DNA from: Methanomicrobiales archaeon
GTDB taxonomy: Archaea; Halobacteriota; Methanomicrobia; Methanomicrobiales; Methanospirillaceae
DNA: 64,000 nt
NCBI GenBank assembly: GCA_012729535.1
Contig: JAAYCY010000055.1
Location: forward strand, 166,854-230,853
Direction of reading: 5' to 3'
This document shows positions 28,423 to 37,801 of this stretch, piece after piece (within the stretch, counting starts at the first letter, position 1; each line of letters opens with the position of its first letter). The notes beneath the pieces were generated by a model, which worked only from the letters and a program-made list of their open reading frames with translations, was not told the origin of the DNA and searched no databases. The position numbers were made by a program, and so were the translations under genes.

Positions 28423-30387
28423 GTGGTTACAATAATTCCCGTCCTCTTTGTTGATGACAATAGGGAATTAAGCAATATTTTTCAGTTTTACCTGGAAGAA
28501 ACCGGACTTTTTTCTGTACATGTATGTCTCGATGGTCATGATGCCCTTCGGTATATCGCAGAGAATCAAGTTGAAGTGGTAATTTCTGATTATGATATGC
28601 CAGATATGGATGGAATTACCCTACTTAAACAGATCAGGAATTCTTATCCTGCATTGCCATTTATCATGCTCACGGGCAATGACAGCAAGGAAACAGCCAT
28701 AGATGCACTAAATTCAGGAGCAGATTTTTATCAGAATAAGTCTGAGGATTTGGAAATTCAGGTCCTGGACCTTTCGCACAAATTGATTATCCTTGTTGAA
28801 AAAGCCCAGGCATTAGCTGCTGTTACGAAAAAGGATAAAATACTGGAAATGGTCAGCAAAACTGCCGGCCATCTCCTTTCCGGTGGTGTGTTTACCGATG
28901 AGATGAGGACAACACTTCGTGAAGTAAGCGAGGTTATCGGAGCAAAGGCAATTTCTATTGGAAACCCGGTGATAATTGAAGATGATACTGAAATTGTCCC
29001 TCCAGATTTTATTTTCTGGATCAGGAATACGGGAGATAATCCTGGTATCCAGGATATTGACACGATGAGGTCATATCTTTCCACTCTGGTCAGTTTTATA
29101 TCGGCTAAATCAGAAAAATCTGGTAGATGTATTCAGGTTTCTTCCGGGTTTTTAGATCCTTCTCTCCATACTATCTGTGAGAACTTAGGTATTGTCTCAT
29201 GTTTTTTTCTGCCGGTCTTTGTTGGGACTGACCAATGGGGTTTTTTATCCTTGTTTTTTGACCGGTCTAAACAGGAGCTGAGAGAGCCGGAAAAATATGC
29301 CCTGACTATGTTGGCTGAGGTTGCAGGAGCGGCACGGTACAGGGCACATATGGAAGAATATTTTAAAAATCCCGTTGAAAAATCACTGGTTGGACTCTTC
29401 CTTCTTCGAAATAACCGGTTTATTTATATTAATCCACGGTTTTCCACGACTTTTGGCTTGTCCCATAAAGAAATGATCCGGACCAGATCACTTCCTGCAC
29501 TTTTTACTGAAACTGATGAAGAGCATGTCAGAAAAGCTATTGAAGACATCTGTTCAGGAATAACTGAATCAGCCCACCTTGAGGTCAGCGGACTACATTC
29601 AGATGGTTCTCAGATTTTTATAGAATTATACATGACCACCTTCAGGTACAACGGATCGTCCCTGATTGCTGGAAACTGCCTTGACATTACTCCCAGGAAA
29701 AAGGCAGAAGAAAAAGTAAGGGTAAGTGAGGAACGTCTGAAACAGAACATGATGACATCACTCAGGGAGAAGGAGACCCTACTCCGGGAGATTCATCACC
29801 GGGTAAAAAACAATATGCAGATAATAGCGAGCCTGCTCAGACTTTCTGGTTTTAAAAGTGGAAATCCAAAAGTCCAGGATATTATCCGTGATTGTAGAAA
29901 CCGTATCTTTTCTATGGCTGCTATTCATGAAAAGCTCTACCAGACTGAACAACTCTCTGCAGTCCCTCTGGGTGAGTATATTCGTGATGTCGGAAGCAGA
30001 ATTATAATAGAATTTGAGATCGATAGAGGACAAGTATTATATGATGTATGTGAGCATAAACCGGTTTTTGTTGACATTAATTTTGGTATTCCTATTGGAC
30101 TTATAATTAATGAACTGATTACAAACAGTATCAAGCATGCTTTTCCAGGCAATAAAGCAGGAAAAATTCTTGTTGAAGTTGGAGCAACCCAACAGTTGTG
30201 TCAAATCCACTACTCTGATAACGGTACTGGTCTTCCTCCAAATTTTTCCCTGGAAAATATGACCACTCTTGGCATAGAACTGATCCAAAATCTGACATGC
30301 CAGATTCAGGGAACCGCTACATTTACTTCAGACCATGGAATGCACTGTTTCATTGAATTTCCAAATATGCTGTCCCGGTGTGAATAA
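28423..30387 (+). CDS. response regulator-PAS-histidine kinase hybrid (HisKA_2 type)
   Basis: 654 residues from GTG 28423. The order is receiver domain (phosphoacceptor Asp56 in ISDYDMPDMDG, Lys near 106), a GAF-like region at about 150-305, a PAS domain near 320-430, then a HisKA_2-type dimerisation domain (REIHHRVKNNMQIIASL, His458) and an HATPase domain with NELITNSIKHAFP and DNGTGLP. No membrane segment is seen, so it is cytoplasmic. It is followed after 5 bases by a response regulator with a helical/PAS tail, so the two probably form a phosphorelay operon. Confidence 0.92.
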   Translation: MVTIIPVLFVDDNRELSNIFQFYLEETGLFSVHVCLDGHDALRYIAENQVEVVISDYDMPDMDGITLLKQIRNSYPALPFIMLTGNDSKETAIDALNSGADFYQNKSEDLEIQVLDLSHKLIILVEKAQALAAVTKKDKILEMVSKTAGHLLSGGVFTDEMRTTLREVSEVIGAKAISIGNPVIIEDDTEIVPPDFIFWIRNTGDNPGIQDIDTMRSYLSTLVSFISAKSEKSGRCIQVSSGFLDPSLHTICENLGIVSCFFLPVFVGTDQWGFLSLFFDRSKQELREPEKYALTMLAEVAGAARYRAHMEEYFKNPVEKSLVGLFLLRNNRFIYINPRFSTTFGLSHKEMIRTRSLPALFTETDEEHVRKAIEDICSGITESAHLEVSGLHSDGSQIFIELYMTTFRYNGSSLIAGNCLDITPRKKAEEKVRVSEERLKQNMMTSLREKETLLREIHHRVKNNMQIIASLLRLSGFKSGNPKVQDIIRDCRNRIFSMAAIHEKLYQTEQLSAVPLGEYIRDVGSRIIIEFEIDRGQVLYDVCEHKPVFVDINFGIPIGLIINELITNSIKHAFPGNKAGKILVEVGATQQLCQIHYSDNGTGLPPNFSLENMTTLGIELIQNLTCQIQGTATFTSDHGMHCFIEFPNMLSRCE

Positions 30388-30392
30388 AGATC

Positions 30393-31115
30393 ATGAGAAA
30401 AACACGGAATATTCTGATAGTAGAAGATGAGATGGTCATCTCCATGGAGCTGGCCGGCACATTGAAAAGACTGGGATACCATGTCGCAGGGCAGGTTCTA
30501 ACCGGAGAGGATGCGATAGAAAAAGCCGGCGAGCTGAGACCTGATTTAATTCTCATGGACATCAGGCTACAGGGAGGTATCGACGGGATTGAAGCGGCTG
30601 GTAAAATATCCGGATTGTATGACATTCCAGTCGTATTTCTGACTGCTCATTCTGATGATATCACCCTTCACCGGGCAATTGCTGTGCAACCTTCCGGGTA
30701 CCTCATAAAACCTTTTCATGACCGTGAACTCTATTCAACGGTTGAACTCTCCCTGTACAAACATGATTTAAGACAACGAATTCGGCCTTCCAGTGGTATC
30801 ATCCAGACAGGTTTTGCCAGGATACCTGACACCGTTCCCTGTTTGTTTGTGTCTCGTGACTTTATGATCCTTGCATCAACTAAGGCAACGGCTGAAATGC
30901 TTGGTACAACCATTAGTTCCCTGGTATCAACACGTCTTGATTCCTGGCTGGTTATACCCGAAAAAGAGGAAATTTCCTATCCTGAAACCGTCATGGTAAA
31001 ATCCAGTGACAACCGGTACATTCCGGTGGTCATTAGAGTTGGTTTTATTCCTGATCCAAAGTCCGGAAACCTCGGTTACCTTCTCTTTCTTAGCCGGAGG
31101 GATACGTCTGCCTGA
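30393..31115 (+). CDS. response regulator with C-terminal PAS-like domain
   Basis: 240 residues. The receiver domain runs to about 125, with acidic pair EDE at 11-13, phosphoacceptor Asp56 (LMDIRL), Thr in FLTAHSDD and Lys in YLIKPFHDREL. The C-terminal 100 residues look like one PAS domain (VPCLFVSRDFMILASTKATAEMLG). No DNA-binding domain is seen, so it acts by protein contact. Its upstream neighbour encodes the likely cognate kinase. Its 3' end overlaps the start region of the acetyltransferase gene. Confidence 0.88.
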   Translation: MRKTRNILIVEDEMVISMELAGTLKRLGYHVAGQVLTGEDAIEKAGELRPDLILMDIRLQGGIDGIEAAGKISGLYDIPVVFLTAHSDDITLHRAIAVQPSGYLIKPFHDRELYSTVELSLYKHDLRQRIRPSSGIIQTGFARIPDTVPCLFVSRDFMILASTKATAEMLGTTISSLVSTRLDSWLVIPEKEEISYPETVMVKSSDNRYIPVVIRVGFIPDPKSGNLGYLLFLSRRDTSA

Positions 31116-31524
31116 TCCATTCACCCTGGAAGTTGTACATGAATGTCGTCCTGACGAGATGCGTCTTCTTCTCCAATCAGGTGACTGGTGGGAAGAATAC
31201 TGGGATGATTTCGTTTTGTGCACTATCGTACAGCATAGTTTTTCATTTGTAGTGGCAAAAGACAAAAATGATCGATGGATAGGTATGGGAAGAGTGGTAT
31301 CAGACGGGGTATCTGATGCATATCTGCAGGATATTGTAGTGCTTTCAGAATGGCGGGGCAATGGTATTGGAACTGCCATTGTCAGGGAACTTATGAGCAT
31401 TTGCAAAGATGCAGGAATAGGATGGATTGGAATAATTGCGGGTCCTGAGACTGAATATTTTTACCGGCGGTTTGGTTTTGCCAGAATGGGCGGATACACA
31501 CCGATGCGGTATGAGGGCGTATAG
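31108..31524 (+). CDS. GNAT family N-acetyltransferase
   Basis: About 138 residues of GNAT fold: LQDIVVLSEWRGNGIGTAIVREL is the acetyl-CoA pyrophosphate-binding motif A, and YRRFGFARMGGYTPMRY ends the fold. The start is unclear. The frame is open from ATG 31006, deep inside the response-regulator gene, but the fold begins at about PFTLEVVHE. CTG 31108, 7 bases after GGAGG at 31096-31100, is the best-placed start, and a non-canonical one. Overlap with the preceding stop (31113-31115) suggests coupling. The substrate is unknown. Confidence 0.75.
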   Translation: MPDPFTLEVVHECRPDEMRLLLQSGDWWEEYWDDFVLCTIVQHSFSFVVAKDKNDRWIGMGRVVSDGVSDAYLQDIVVLSEWRGNGIGTAIVRELMSICKDAGIGWIGIIAGPETEYFYRRFGFARMGGYTPMRYEGV

Positions 31525-31570
31525 CAGAGCGTAGTATTAATCTCCCTGTATACGTGTTTTCATCGCTTTG

Positions 31571-32578
31571 ATGGCTGAATTAAAATATCCACTGATAACT
31601 GATACCGGGATGGTAGTACAGGCAGCATGCCCGGTAATCATCTCTGCCAGCAGGTCAACAGATATTCCTGCGTTTTATGCTGACTGGTTTTTTCTCCGGT
31701 TGGAAAAGGGATATATCCGCTGGATAAATAGTTTCAGTCCAAACCTTCCGTATTATGTATCATTTGAAAAGACAAGAGCAGTAGTTTTCTGGAGCAAAAA
31801 TCCTGCCCCGATTATTCGGGATATTTCTCTCCTGAACATCCGTGGTCTATCATACTATTTCCAGTACACCCTCAATGATTATGAAGCAGAAGGACTGGAA
31901 CCCGGTCTGCCTCCTTTGTCTGAGCGGATAGACACTTTTATCCGTCTTTCCAAAAAAATCGGTAAAGAACGGGTTATATGGAGGTTTGATCCGGTTCTTC
32001 TCACACCTACTGTTGATATTTCCGAAATTTTAAACCGAATCCGGTACATCGGTAATTGTGTTTCACCGTTCACGAAAAAATTAGTATTCAGCTTTGTTGA
32101 GTTGAAGTATACCAGAGTAAAACGATCAGCCCGGGTCTTTCATTTCAGGGGACTTACAAAAGAAGAAAAACAGGAGTTTATCTGTGGACTTATACGTCTG
32201 AACCAGGAATGGGACCTCAATCTTGCAGTCTGCGCAGATGAAACCGAATATTCCCCCCATATCATGCACAATAAGTGCATTGATGATCTTCTCCTCGCTG
32301 AAATTGGCAGAGATGACCCGGAACTAGTATTATACCTGAAATCTGCAGGAAAGGATCATGGACAGCGTCCTGCCTGCCAGTGCATCCGGAGCAAAGATAT
32401 CGGTCAGTACGATACCTGTCTTCATGGATGTATGTACTGTTATGCAACAGACCATGAAAAAGCTGAAAAAAATTATCAGAAACATTCCATAATGCCTGGA
32501 TCAGATACTATTACTGGTGATAAACTAAAAGATAATGAACCGGTGATTAAGGATATCAGGATGTTTTTTGATATATGA
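31571..32578 (+). CDS. DUF1848 protein with Cys-rich C-terminus
   Basis: 335 residues from ATG 31571, which directly follows an in-frame TTG. Family features are the N-terminal ISASRSTDIPAFYADWF, VVFWSKNPAPI and a TIM-barrel-like middle with RFDPVLLTPT. The C-terminus has the cysteine cluster CQCIRSKDIGQYDTC then CMYCYAT. DUF1848 proteins are found in bacteria and methanogens; their reaction is not established, and the cysteines could bind an iron-sulfur cluster. It stands between the GNAT gene and a small zinc-finger gene in the same direction. Confidence 0.85.
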   Translation: MAELKYPLITDTGMVVQAACPVIISASRSTDIPAFYADWFFLRLEKGYIRWINSFSPNLPYYVSFEKTRAVVFWSKNPAPIIRDISLLNIRGLSYYFQYTLNDYEAEGLEPGLPPLSERIDTFIRLSKKIGKERVIWRFDPVLLTPTVDISEILNRIRYIGNCVSPFTKKLVFSFVELKYTRVKRSARVFHFRGLTKEEKQEFICGLIRLNQEWDLNLAVCADETEYSPHIMHNKCIDDLLLAEIGRDDPELVLYLKSAGKDHGQRPACQCIRSKDIGQYDTCLHGCMYCYATDHEKAEKNYQKHSIMPGSDTITGDKLKDNEPVIKDIRMFFDI

Positions 32579-32628
32579 TAGGCATTCTGCCTATTTCTTA
32601 ACATCGACAAAATACATAGGAATTTTTC

Positions 32629-32907
32629 ATGAATTGTGACGTTTGCGGAGAAGAAATATCCGGAGGATCAGCTTTTACCTGTAATTACTGTGGAGGTGTT
32701 TTTTGTCCAAAACATCGTCTGCCTTTTAATCACTCCTGCAAGAACCTTGAACAATGGAAAAAGGCAGGTACACCGGTAACAAAGAGTACCCGGTATCAGA
32801 AAAACCATGTATCGTCTGGATTTCTCGTTAAAAGAAGGAACGAACTACTCATACTGGCAGCCTTGGTAATCTGCCTGCTGTTCATTATCGGAGTCTTTTT
32901 TCTCTGA
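32629..32907 (+). CDS. AN1-type zinc finger membrane protein
   Basis: 92 residues. The N-terminus is an AN1-like zinc finger: CDVCGEEI, then CNYCGGVFCPKHRLPFNHSC, giving Cys/His ligands in the usual spacing. A basic linker follows, then one C-terminal membrane helix (about 70-92, LLILAALVICLLFIIGVFFL). AN1 fingers in eukaryotes bind ubiquitin-pathway partners; the archaeal membrane-tethered form has no known role. The gene converges with the ADP-ribosylglycohydrolase gene. Confidence 0.85.
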   Translation: MNCDVCGEEISGGSAFTCNYCGGVFCPKHRLPFNHSCKNLEQWKKAGTPVTKSTRYQKNHVSSGFLVKRRNELLILAALVICLLFIIGVFFL

Positions 32908-32909
32908 CA

Positions 32910-33845
32910 TTAGAAAAACCGTTTAGAAACCTTCTCTCCAACCGTTGCCAGGTAATCTTTTCCATATGGTCCGTTTTCCAGGGCATCAACCAGGTTCCAT
33001 ATCAGGTCATCTCCATTCCTGGTAAGTGATGCTCCAACTACCACAGCAGCAACACTGTCCGTGTCTCCCCCAAGAAGAATTGACTGGACAAGCAGTGCGT
33101 GAGGATCTGCTCCAAATGAAGCAAGGAGAGCAAGTATTGATCCAATGAATATCCGTGATTCAGTATATGGGACACCATATTTTTCATATTCTTCCAGGAT
33201 ACTGGTTCTATCAAAGATTCCTGGTATTGCACAGGAATCCAGATAAGGTATTATGTCAGGGTTGATTTCTTTGATTAATTCCCTGATCCTGTTCCATACC
33301 TGTGCAAGAGGCCGGTTTTGTAAAGTTTCATGGGCAATGAGTGCAACTGCAACCGTTGCAGTGATAGCGTCAGGATGGCCATGAGTGACTGATGCAGATA
33401 TCATGGAATTTCTGACAACCTCGTCTCTTGTTGTAAAAAAACCTAATGGCAGGGCCCGCATTGCTGCACCATCAGTCTTTCTCTCATGTAATTCTTCGGG
33501 TGATATACTTACAAGAAATACATCCGGATCCTGTGATGCCAACATCTGCCTGGTCATTGCTGAGTATCCCTCCCTCGGGTCACGAGCATAGGCTCTCAAA
33601 AAAAATTGTGCGATTGAACGAGGAGTAACGGCTTCTCCTGCTCCTATTAGTTCAGCAAGGGCCAGGGCCTGCTGGGTGTCATCAGTATATTTTCCCGGAA
33701 TAAGGCCCTGGTTTTTCAGCATCTCTGCGGTTTCAATATATGTCCGGTTCTCAAATGGGGCTCCATATGCATCACCTGCAGCGATACCAAGCAGCATTCT
33801 TGCACCAGGAGAGAGGTTACCCGGGCTGAAATGACCAGGTGTCAT
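32910..33845 (-). CDS. ADP-ribosylglycohydrolase family protein
   Basis: 311 residues. The family metal-binding pattern is present: GIAAGDAYGAPFE at the N-terminus, YTDDTQQALALAELI, and the late GGDTDSVAAVVVGA with two Asp that bind Mg. Such enzymes remove ADP-ribose from proteins or small molecules, including dinitrogenase-reductase-type targets. It lies 6 bases after the sufC stop on the same strand, so the two are co-transcribed. The target is unknown. No ADP-ribosyltransferase is visible in the window. Confidence 0.9.
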   Translation of the reverse strand: MTPGHFSPGNLSPGARMLLGIAAGDAYGAPFENRTYIETAEMLKNQGLIPGKYTDDTQQALALAELIGAGEAVTPRSIAQFFLRAYARDPREGYSAMTRQMLASQDPDVFLVSISPEELHERKTDGAAMRALPLGFFTTRDEVVRNSMISASVTHGHPDAITATVAVALIAHETLQNRPLAQVWNRIRELIKEINPDIIPYLDSCAIPGIFDRTSILEEYEKYGVPYTESRIFIGSILALLASFGADPHALLVQSILLGGDTDSVAAVVVGASLTRNGDDLIWNLVDALENGPYGKDYLATVGEKVSKRFF

Positions 33846-33851
33846 AAAAAG

Positions 33852-34589
33852 TTATAATATTTTAGAACAGTACAGACACTCTTTGTATCCTTTTTCCTTG
33901 ATAAGTTTAAGAATTTCCCGGGGATTTCCGTGACATTTGAATTCTCCATTGATCATCACATGTCCTTTGTCTACCTCAAGGTAATCCAGGATATATCCAG
34001 TGTGGGTGATAACAAGACCACTATTTTTCCGGTTAATAAACCGCTGATTTTTTTGAAGGAGCCGGGCGATGGATTCTCCCATGAGATGAATATTCTCAAG
34101 ATCCACCCCGCTTTCAGGTTCATCGAGCATGATAAAACTGGGACCCTGCACCATCATCTGCAGGATTTCACTCCTCTTTATCTCACCGCCTGAGAATCCC
34201 ATATTGATATCACGCTCAATGAACTCATCCATGTTCATTCTTTTTATCGCAGTATCAACAAAATGCTCTTCTTTCTCATGGTTAATGACCTGAAGCATCT
34301 TCCCCAGTTTCAGGCCGGGAATAGATGGTGGCCTTTGGAACATAATCCCCATACCAAGACGTGCCCGTTCGTGGACTGGCATATGGGTTACATCAGTTCC
34401 GTTAAACAGGATGGTTCCCGCTGTAATTTTGTATGCATCAAAACCCATGATGGTCATGAGCAGGGTTGATTTACCAGATCCGTTCGGCCCCATCAGTACA
34501 TGAGTTTCGCCCGGGTCAACATGGAGAGTAATCCCATGCAGGATCTCTTTTCCGCCGACTTCTACATGCAGGTTTTCTATGTCAAGCAT
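33852..34589 (-). CDS. sufC: SufC-type ABC ATPase (Fe-S cluster assembly)
   Basis: 245 residues. Walker A is GPNGSGKST, the signature is MGFSGGEIKRSEIL and Walker B is FIMLDEPESGVD, followed by an H-loop in VITHTGY; FSGGE and DEPESGVD are typical of SufC. The C-terminus ends in a CxxC-like ECLYCSKIL. In methanogens SufC works with SufB as a minimal cluster scaffold. sufB is not next to it here; the downstream partner is the ADP-ribosylglycohydrolase gene. The protein is cytoplasmic. The assignment to SufC rather than a transport ATPase rests on the signature motifs and lack of a permease neighbour. Confidence 0.82.
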   Translation of the reverse strand: MLDIENLHVEVGGKEILHGITLHVDPGETHVLMGPNGSGKSTLLMTIMGFDAYKITAGTILFNGTDVTHMPVHERARLGMGIMFQRPPSIPGLKLGKMLQVINHEKEEHFVDTAIKRMNMDEFIERDINMGFSGGEIKRSEILQMMVQGPSFIMLDEPESGVDLENIHLMGESIARLLQKNQRFINRKNSGLVITHTGYILDYLEVDKGHVMINGEFKCHGNPREILKLIKEKGYKECLYCSKIL

Positions 34590-34633
34590 AAGGTGTAGTA
34601 CCTGTTTATTCTAAAGTTAAAAAAGATGGAGGA

Positions 34634-35038
34634 TTACAGCAGTTTATTACCTGCCTCAGCTCCTGGCATGCATTCAAATACTTCGGTAATATTCAAAATC
34701 AGAAGTGACTTAGCCGGAAGGTTTGGTTTCTTCTCCTGGATCATGGCTTTCATTTTTGCATGTTCTTCCCCGCTTGTTTTTACCGTCACATCTCCCTTAA
34801 TCTGGAAACATCCTTTTGCTCCTGCTCCATAGACATATATCGCCGCTTTAGGATTTTCAAGAACATTTTGAAGAGTTTTTTTCATAAAGTTATCTCCAAT
34901 CCAGATGGTTTCATCGTCCATTAAAAAGACAGATCCCATGGGGGCAACGTTCGGTACACCTGCTTTTGAGGCGGTTGCAAGAGGAAATACCTTCACCGCT
35001 TCAAAAGCGTCCTTCATTACCTGTGTCAGTGCAACCAT
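34634..35038 (-). CDS. pyridoxamine 5'-phosphate oxidase-like flavin-binding protein
   Basis: 134 residues of the split-barrel flavin-binding fold. Typical segments are FPLATASKAGVPNVAPMGSVFLMDDETIW near the start and NPKAAIYVYGAGAKGCFQIKG in the barrel. Small methanogen members probably bind FMN or F420; true PdxH activity is unlikely at this size. The C-terminal VFECMPGAEAGNKLL is common in archaeal members. The gene stands alone, 45 bases upstream of sufC in the same direction, and could be in the same unit. Confidence 0.8.
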   Translation of the reverse strand: MVALTQVMKDAFEAVKVFPLATASKAGVPNVAPMGSVFLMDDETIWIGDNFMKKTLQNVLENPKAAIYVYGAGAKGCFQIKGDVTVKTSGEEHAKMKAMIQEKKPNLPAKSLLILNITEVFECMPGAEAGNKLL

Positions 35039-35179
35039 GGTACTTGAATCTATCCGGTATCGTATAATAGTTCGGATTTATATCCGGGTGGTCATATTCC
35101 CCTGGAAATGCTACTCTGACAACTGCACCATTATAATTAAAAGGGGCCCATCGTTTCGAACACCCCGATATAAGGATTT

Positions 35180-36277
35180 TTATGGTGCAAAAATCTCCTG
35201 TTCTTTCATTTCATCCTGATCATGCCCCGGCATCAGTGTCCAGAGTATCAGATCCCCATCCGGGTTCTTTATTTGTCTGGCTATTATCCTGGTTGCTTTT
35301 TCTAAAGCCTCATAATCTGTCTTTTCAATCTGCCCGGCAGCACCAAGACCTTCCCTGACCTGGTCAATGGTATCAGGATCAATAATGCCGCTTTCCCGCA
35401 GATCTGAATCCTGTTCTAAATTTAATCGTGATGTAAATTCCCTGGCAGCTTGATTCATCTCCCGTATACGGATATCAGATGAGGTAGTGAGAATTGCCGG
35501 GACCGGAAGTAAGGTGAACAGGTCGTGATACAGCGTCTCTATTATTTCCTTCCCGTTCGTTTGTTCATGATCATATGAAACCCTCAAAATGGTACCGTTA
35601 ATACCACCAGGTCTGATTATTTTCAACATTAGCTGGCGGGATTCTCCATCAGCCATGACAAAACCAAATTGTGCGCTGCTCTCTTCCTCCTGTTGAACCT
35701 GCATTCTGAACTCTTCAAATCTCTTTTGATCTGATTGCTGTATCATTTGTGAAAAAGAAAGACCAATAATTGCAGATTGTGTCCTGTAAAGTGTTGTTGT
35801 AACAGCCGGAGTCACGTATGATACTATCCCGTCTTCGGTAAGCAGTACGATTACATCATCTGTGTGATTAAGAAGCTGCAAGCAGATATCCGGTGAAGGA
35901 AGTTCACCGGTAATTACCCGTTCAGGTGTAGCCAGTACCCTGATGATGTATCCTTCAATTCCTGATAATGAAACAGGTCCTAAAAAAGATCCGCTTCCAA
36001 TAATAATACCATCCGCTGGAGATTTGTCTTTTACATGAAGACGTGTCCATATGACAAATGTGCTCTTTTCAGACAGTCCTGACTGAATTGTAGATCTGAC
36101 CCTTTCCCGTTCATCCGGATGAATAAGATCAGATAATGTTATAAATCCTGTATCCACCAGTTCAGCCGGTGAATATCCACAGACGGTTGCTGCCCGGTCA
36201 TCTGCGTATGTGATGGTCAGTGCAGCATCAGCCTTACACCTGAACATCATTCCTGCTACGTCAGCTTCTTTTCCCAT
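35180..36277 (-). CDS. PAS-domain protein without output domain
   Basis: 365 residues, no membrane segment. At least two PAS domains are recognised: about residues 10-115 (CGYSPAELVDTGFITLSDLIHPDERERV) and about 125-235 (YRTQSAIIGLSFSQMI), with a third likely at 245-350. No kinase, receiver or DNA-binding domain follows. It may be a signal adaptor that binds another sensor, or a degraded sensor. It is divergent from the MFS transporter gene across about 90 bases. The function is not assignable. Confidence 0.75.
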   Translation of the reverse strand: MGKEADVAGMMFRCKADAALTITYADDRAATVCGYSPAELVDTGFITLSDLIHPDERERVRSTIQSGLSEKSTFVIWTRLHVKDKSPADGIIIGSGSFLGPVSLSGIEGYIIRVLATPERVITGELPSPDICLQLLNHTDDVIVLLTEDGIVSYVTPAVTTTLYRTQSAIIGLSFSQMIQQSDQKRFEEFRMQVQQEEESSAQFGFVMADGESRQLMLKIIRPGGINGTILRVSYDHEQTNGKEIIETLYHDLFTLLPVPAILTTSSDIRIREMNQAAREFTSRLNLEQDSDLRESGIIDPDTIDQVREGLGAAGQIEKTDYEALEKATRIIARQIKNPDGDLILWTLMPGHDQDEMKEQEIFAP

Positions 36278-36364
36278 ATTTCCCCCCGATTTCTGGTTGA
36301 CTTATAAAAATTTACAATAAAATATAGTCATGTATGAGAAGAGACGAGGTATAGTTTTATTGAT

Positions 36365-37801
36365 TTGGGAAAGATATGGAAAGGGACTTTGGGATTGAAA
36401 CTCAAGCTGATACAAGAACAATTTTACCTTCTTCTCCTGTTATCACTGACAGTAATACTGGTTATGGCAGGAGAATCCATGCTTACTGCTGCTCTTGTTG
36501 AAATAGAGCATGAATTTTCCGTTCCTGGTATATATGAATCATGGGTACTTCCGGTAGTCCTCTTGGTCGGAGCAGTGGCAGCGCCATTCGTGGGAACTGC
36601 GGGAGACCGGTACGGGCATAAAAAACTCCTCCTGATTTGTCTTGCAATATACCTGACTGGTCTTCTGGTAGGTTACCATACCCCGGATATCTGGATACTT
36701 CTTTTTAGCCGGGCTCTTCAGGGAGCAGGCATTGCTGCCTTTCCTCTGGCATATGCGATCATCAGGGAGCAAATGACAAAACCTTCTGCAGATATTGGTA
36801 TTGGTGTTATCAGTGCCATGTACGGGGCGGGAACTTTTCTTGGGGTTATCATTGGCTCATGGATAACCGGGTTATTTTCATGGCGGCTAACCTACCTGTT
36901 TCTCATCCCGTTAACTGGTATCCTCCTTGTCCTGATATTTTTTTATATTAAGGATACGCGATCCGATTACCCGGGAGGAAGTCTTGATTATGCTGGTTTT
37001 TCATCCCTTCTCATTTTTCTTTTTCTGGTATTGTCTCTCTTTTCATTACCTGAAGATGAGAGATACAGCCTGAATGCAGTTGGTCTTTGTGTATTATCTG
37101 TGATATTTCTATGGACTTTTATTAGAATTGAGAAAAAAGCCCGGTATCCGCTAGCTGATATCCGTCTGCTTCATAAACGTCCGGTAATTGTCCTGATGGT
37201 AATTGGTTTTCTCTGCATGTTCTCATTTTTTCTCCTGCTTCAGATGATGCCATATGTGATAAGACTTCCAACAGGTCTTTTTCTGTCTGCAGAAATTGTA
37301 GGGCTGGTAATAGTTCCGGGAACCCTCTGCGATATGATAGCCGGACCACTTACCGGAAGGATGGTTCCACTGATCGGATGTAGGATTCCCTGTATTGTCG
37401 GATCACTCATGCTGGCAGTTTCAGGTGTAATGCTTTTCATCCTGCCCTTGTCAGTCCTCGTTCTTGTGCTGGCCTGGATGATTTTTTCCTTTGGGATGTC
37501 AGTAATAGCGACCGCTGACCTTATTGGAGTTTTAGAACATGCGGGAGAAGAGCAGACTGCCCAGGCAACAGGGATTATCCAGAGCATGCAAACACTGGGA
37601 GGAGTTGCAGGACCGGTAATTACCGGTCTCATCCTTGCATCATCCCAGATCTCAACACAGATAGATAGCGAAGAATGGATAATACCAACTACGGATGTAT
37701 ACTATCTCGTGTTTTTTGTCGTCATTGTTATAAGTCTGCTCCTTCTTGGGGTATCGTGGTTTTTCATAGAGGAAAAGAAACATACTGAAGGTGACTTGTG
37801 A
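36365..37801 (+). CDS. MFS transporter (drug:H+ antiporter type)
   Basis: 478 residues from TTG 36365; the true start is uncertain because no ATG occurs before residue 37. Counting hydrophobic stretches gives about 14 membrane segments, as in the DHA2 (EmrB/QacA) group. The family motif A appears as GTAGDRYGHKK after TM2, and motif C-like SAMYGAGTFLGVIIGSWITG in the middle. The substrate is unknown, probably export of a small organic compound. The last codons overlap the start of a small Cys protein gene by four bases. Confidence 0.88.
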   Translation: MGKIWKGTLGLKLKLIQEQFYLLLLLSLTVILVMAGESMLTAALVEIEHEFSVPGIYESWVLPVVLLVGAVAAPFVGTAGDRYGHKKLLLICLAIYLTGLLVGYHTPDIWILLFSRALQGAGIAAFPLAYAIIREQMTKPSADIGIGVISAMYGAGTFLGVIIGSWITGLFSWRLTYLFLIPLTGILLVLIFFYIKDTRSDYPGGSLDYAGFSSLLIFLFLVLSLFSLPEDERYSLNAVGLCVLSVIFLWTFIRIEKKARYPLADIRLLHKRPVIVLMVIGFLCMFSFFLLLQMMPYVIRLPTGLFLSAEIVGLVIVPGTLCDMIAGPLTGRMVPLIGCRIPCIVGSLMLAVSGVMLFILPLSVLVLVLAWMIFSFGMSVIATADLIGVLEHAGEEQTAQATGIIQSMQTLGGVAGPVITGLILASSQISTQIDSEEWIIPTTDVYYLVFFVVIVISLLLLGVSWFFIEEKKHTEGDL

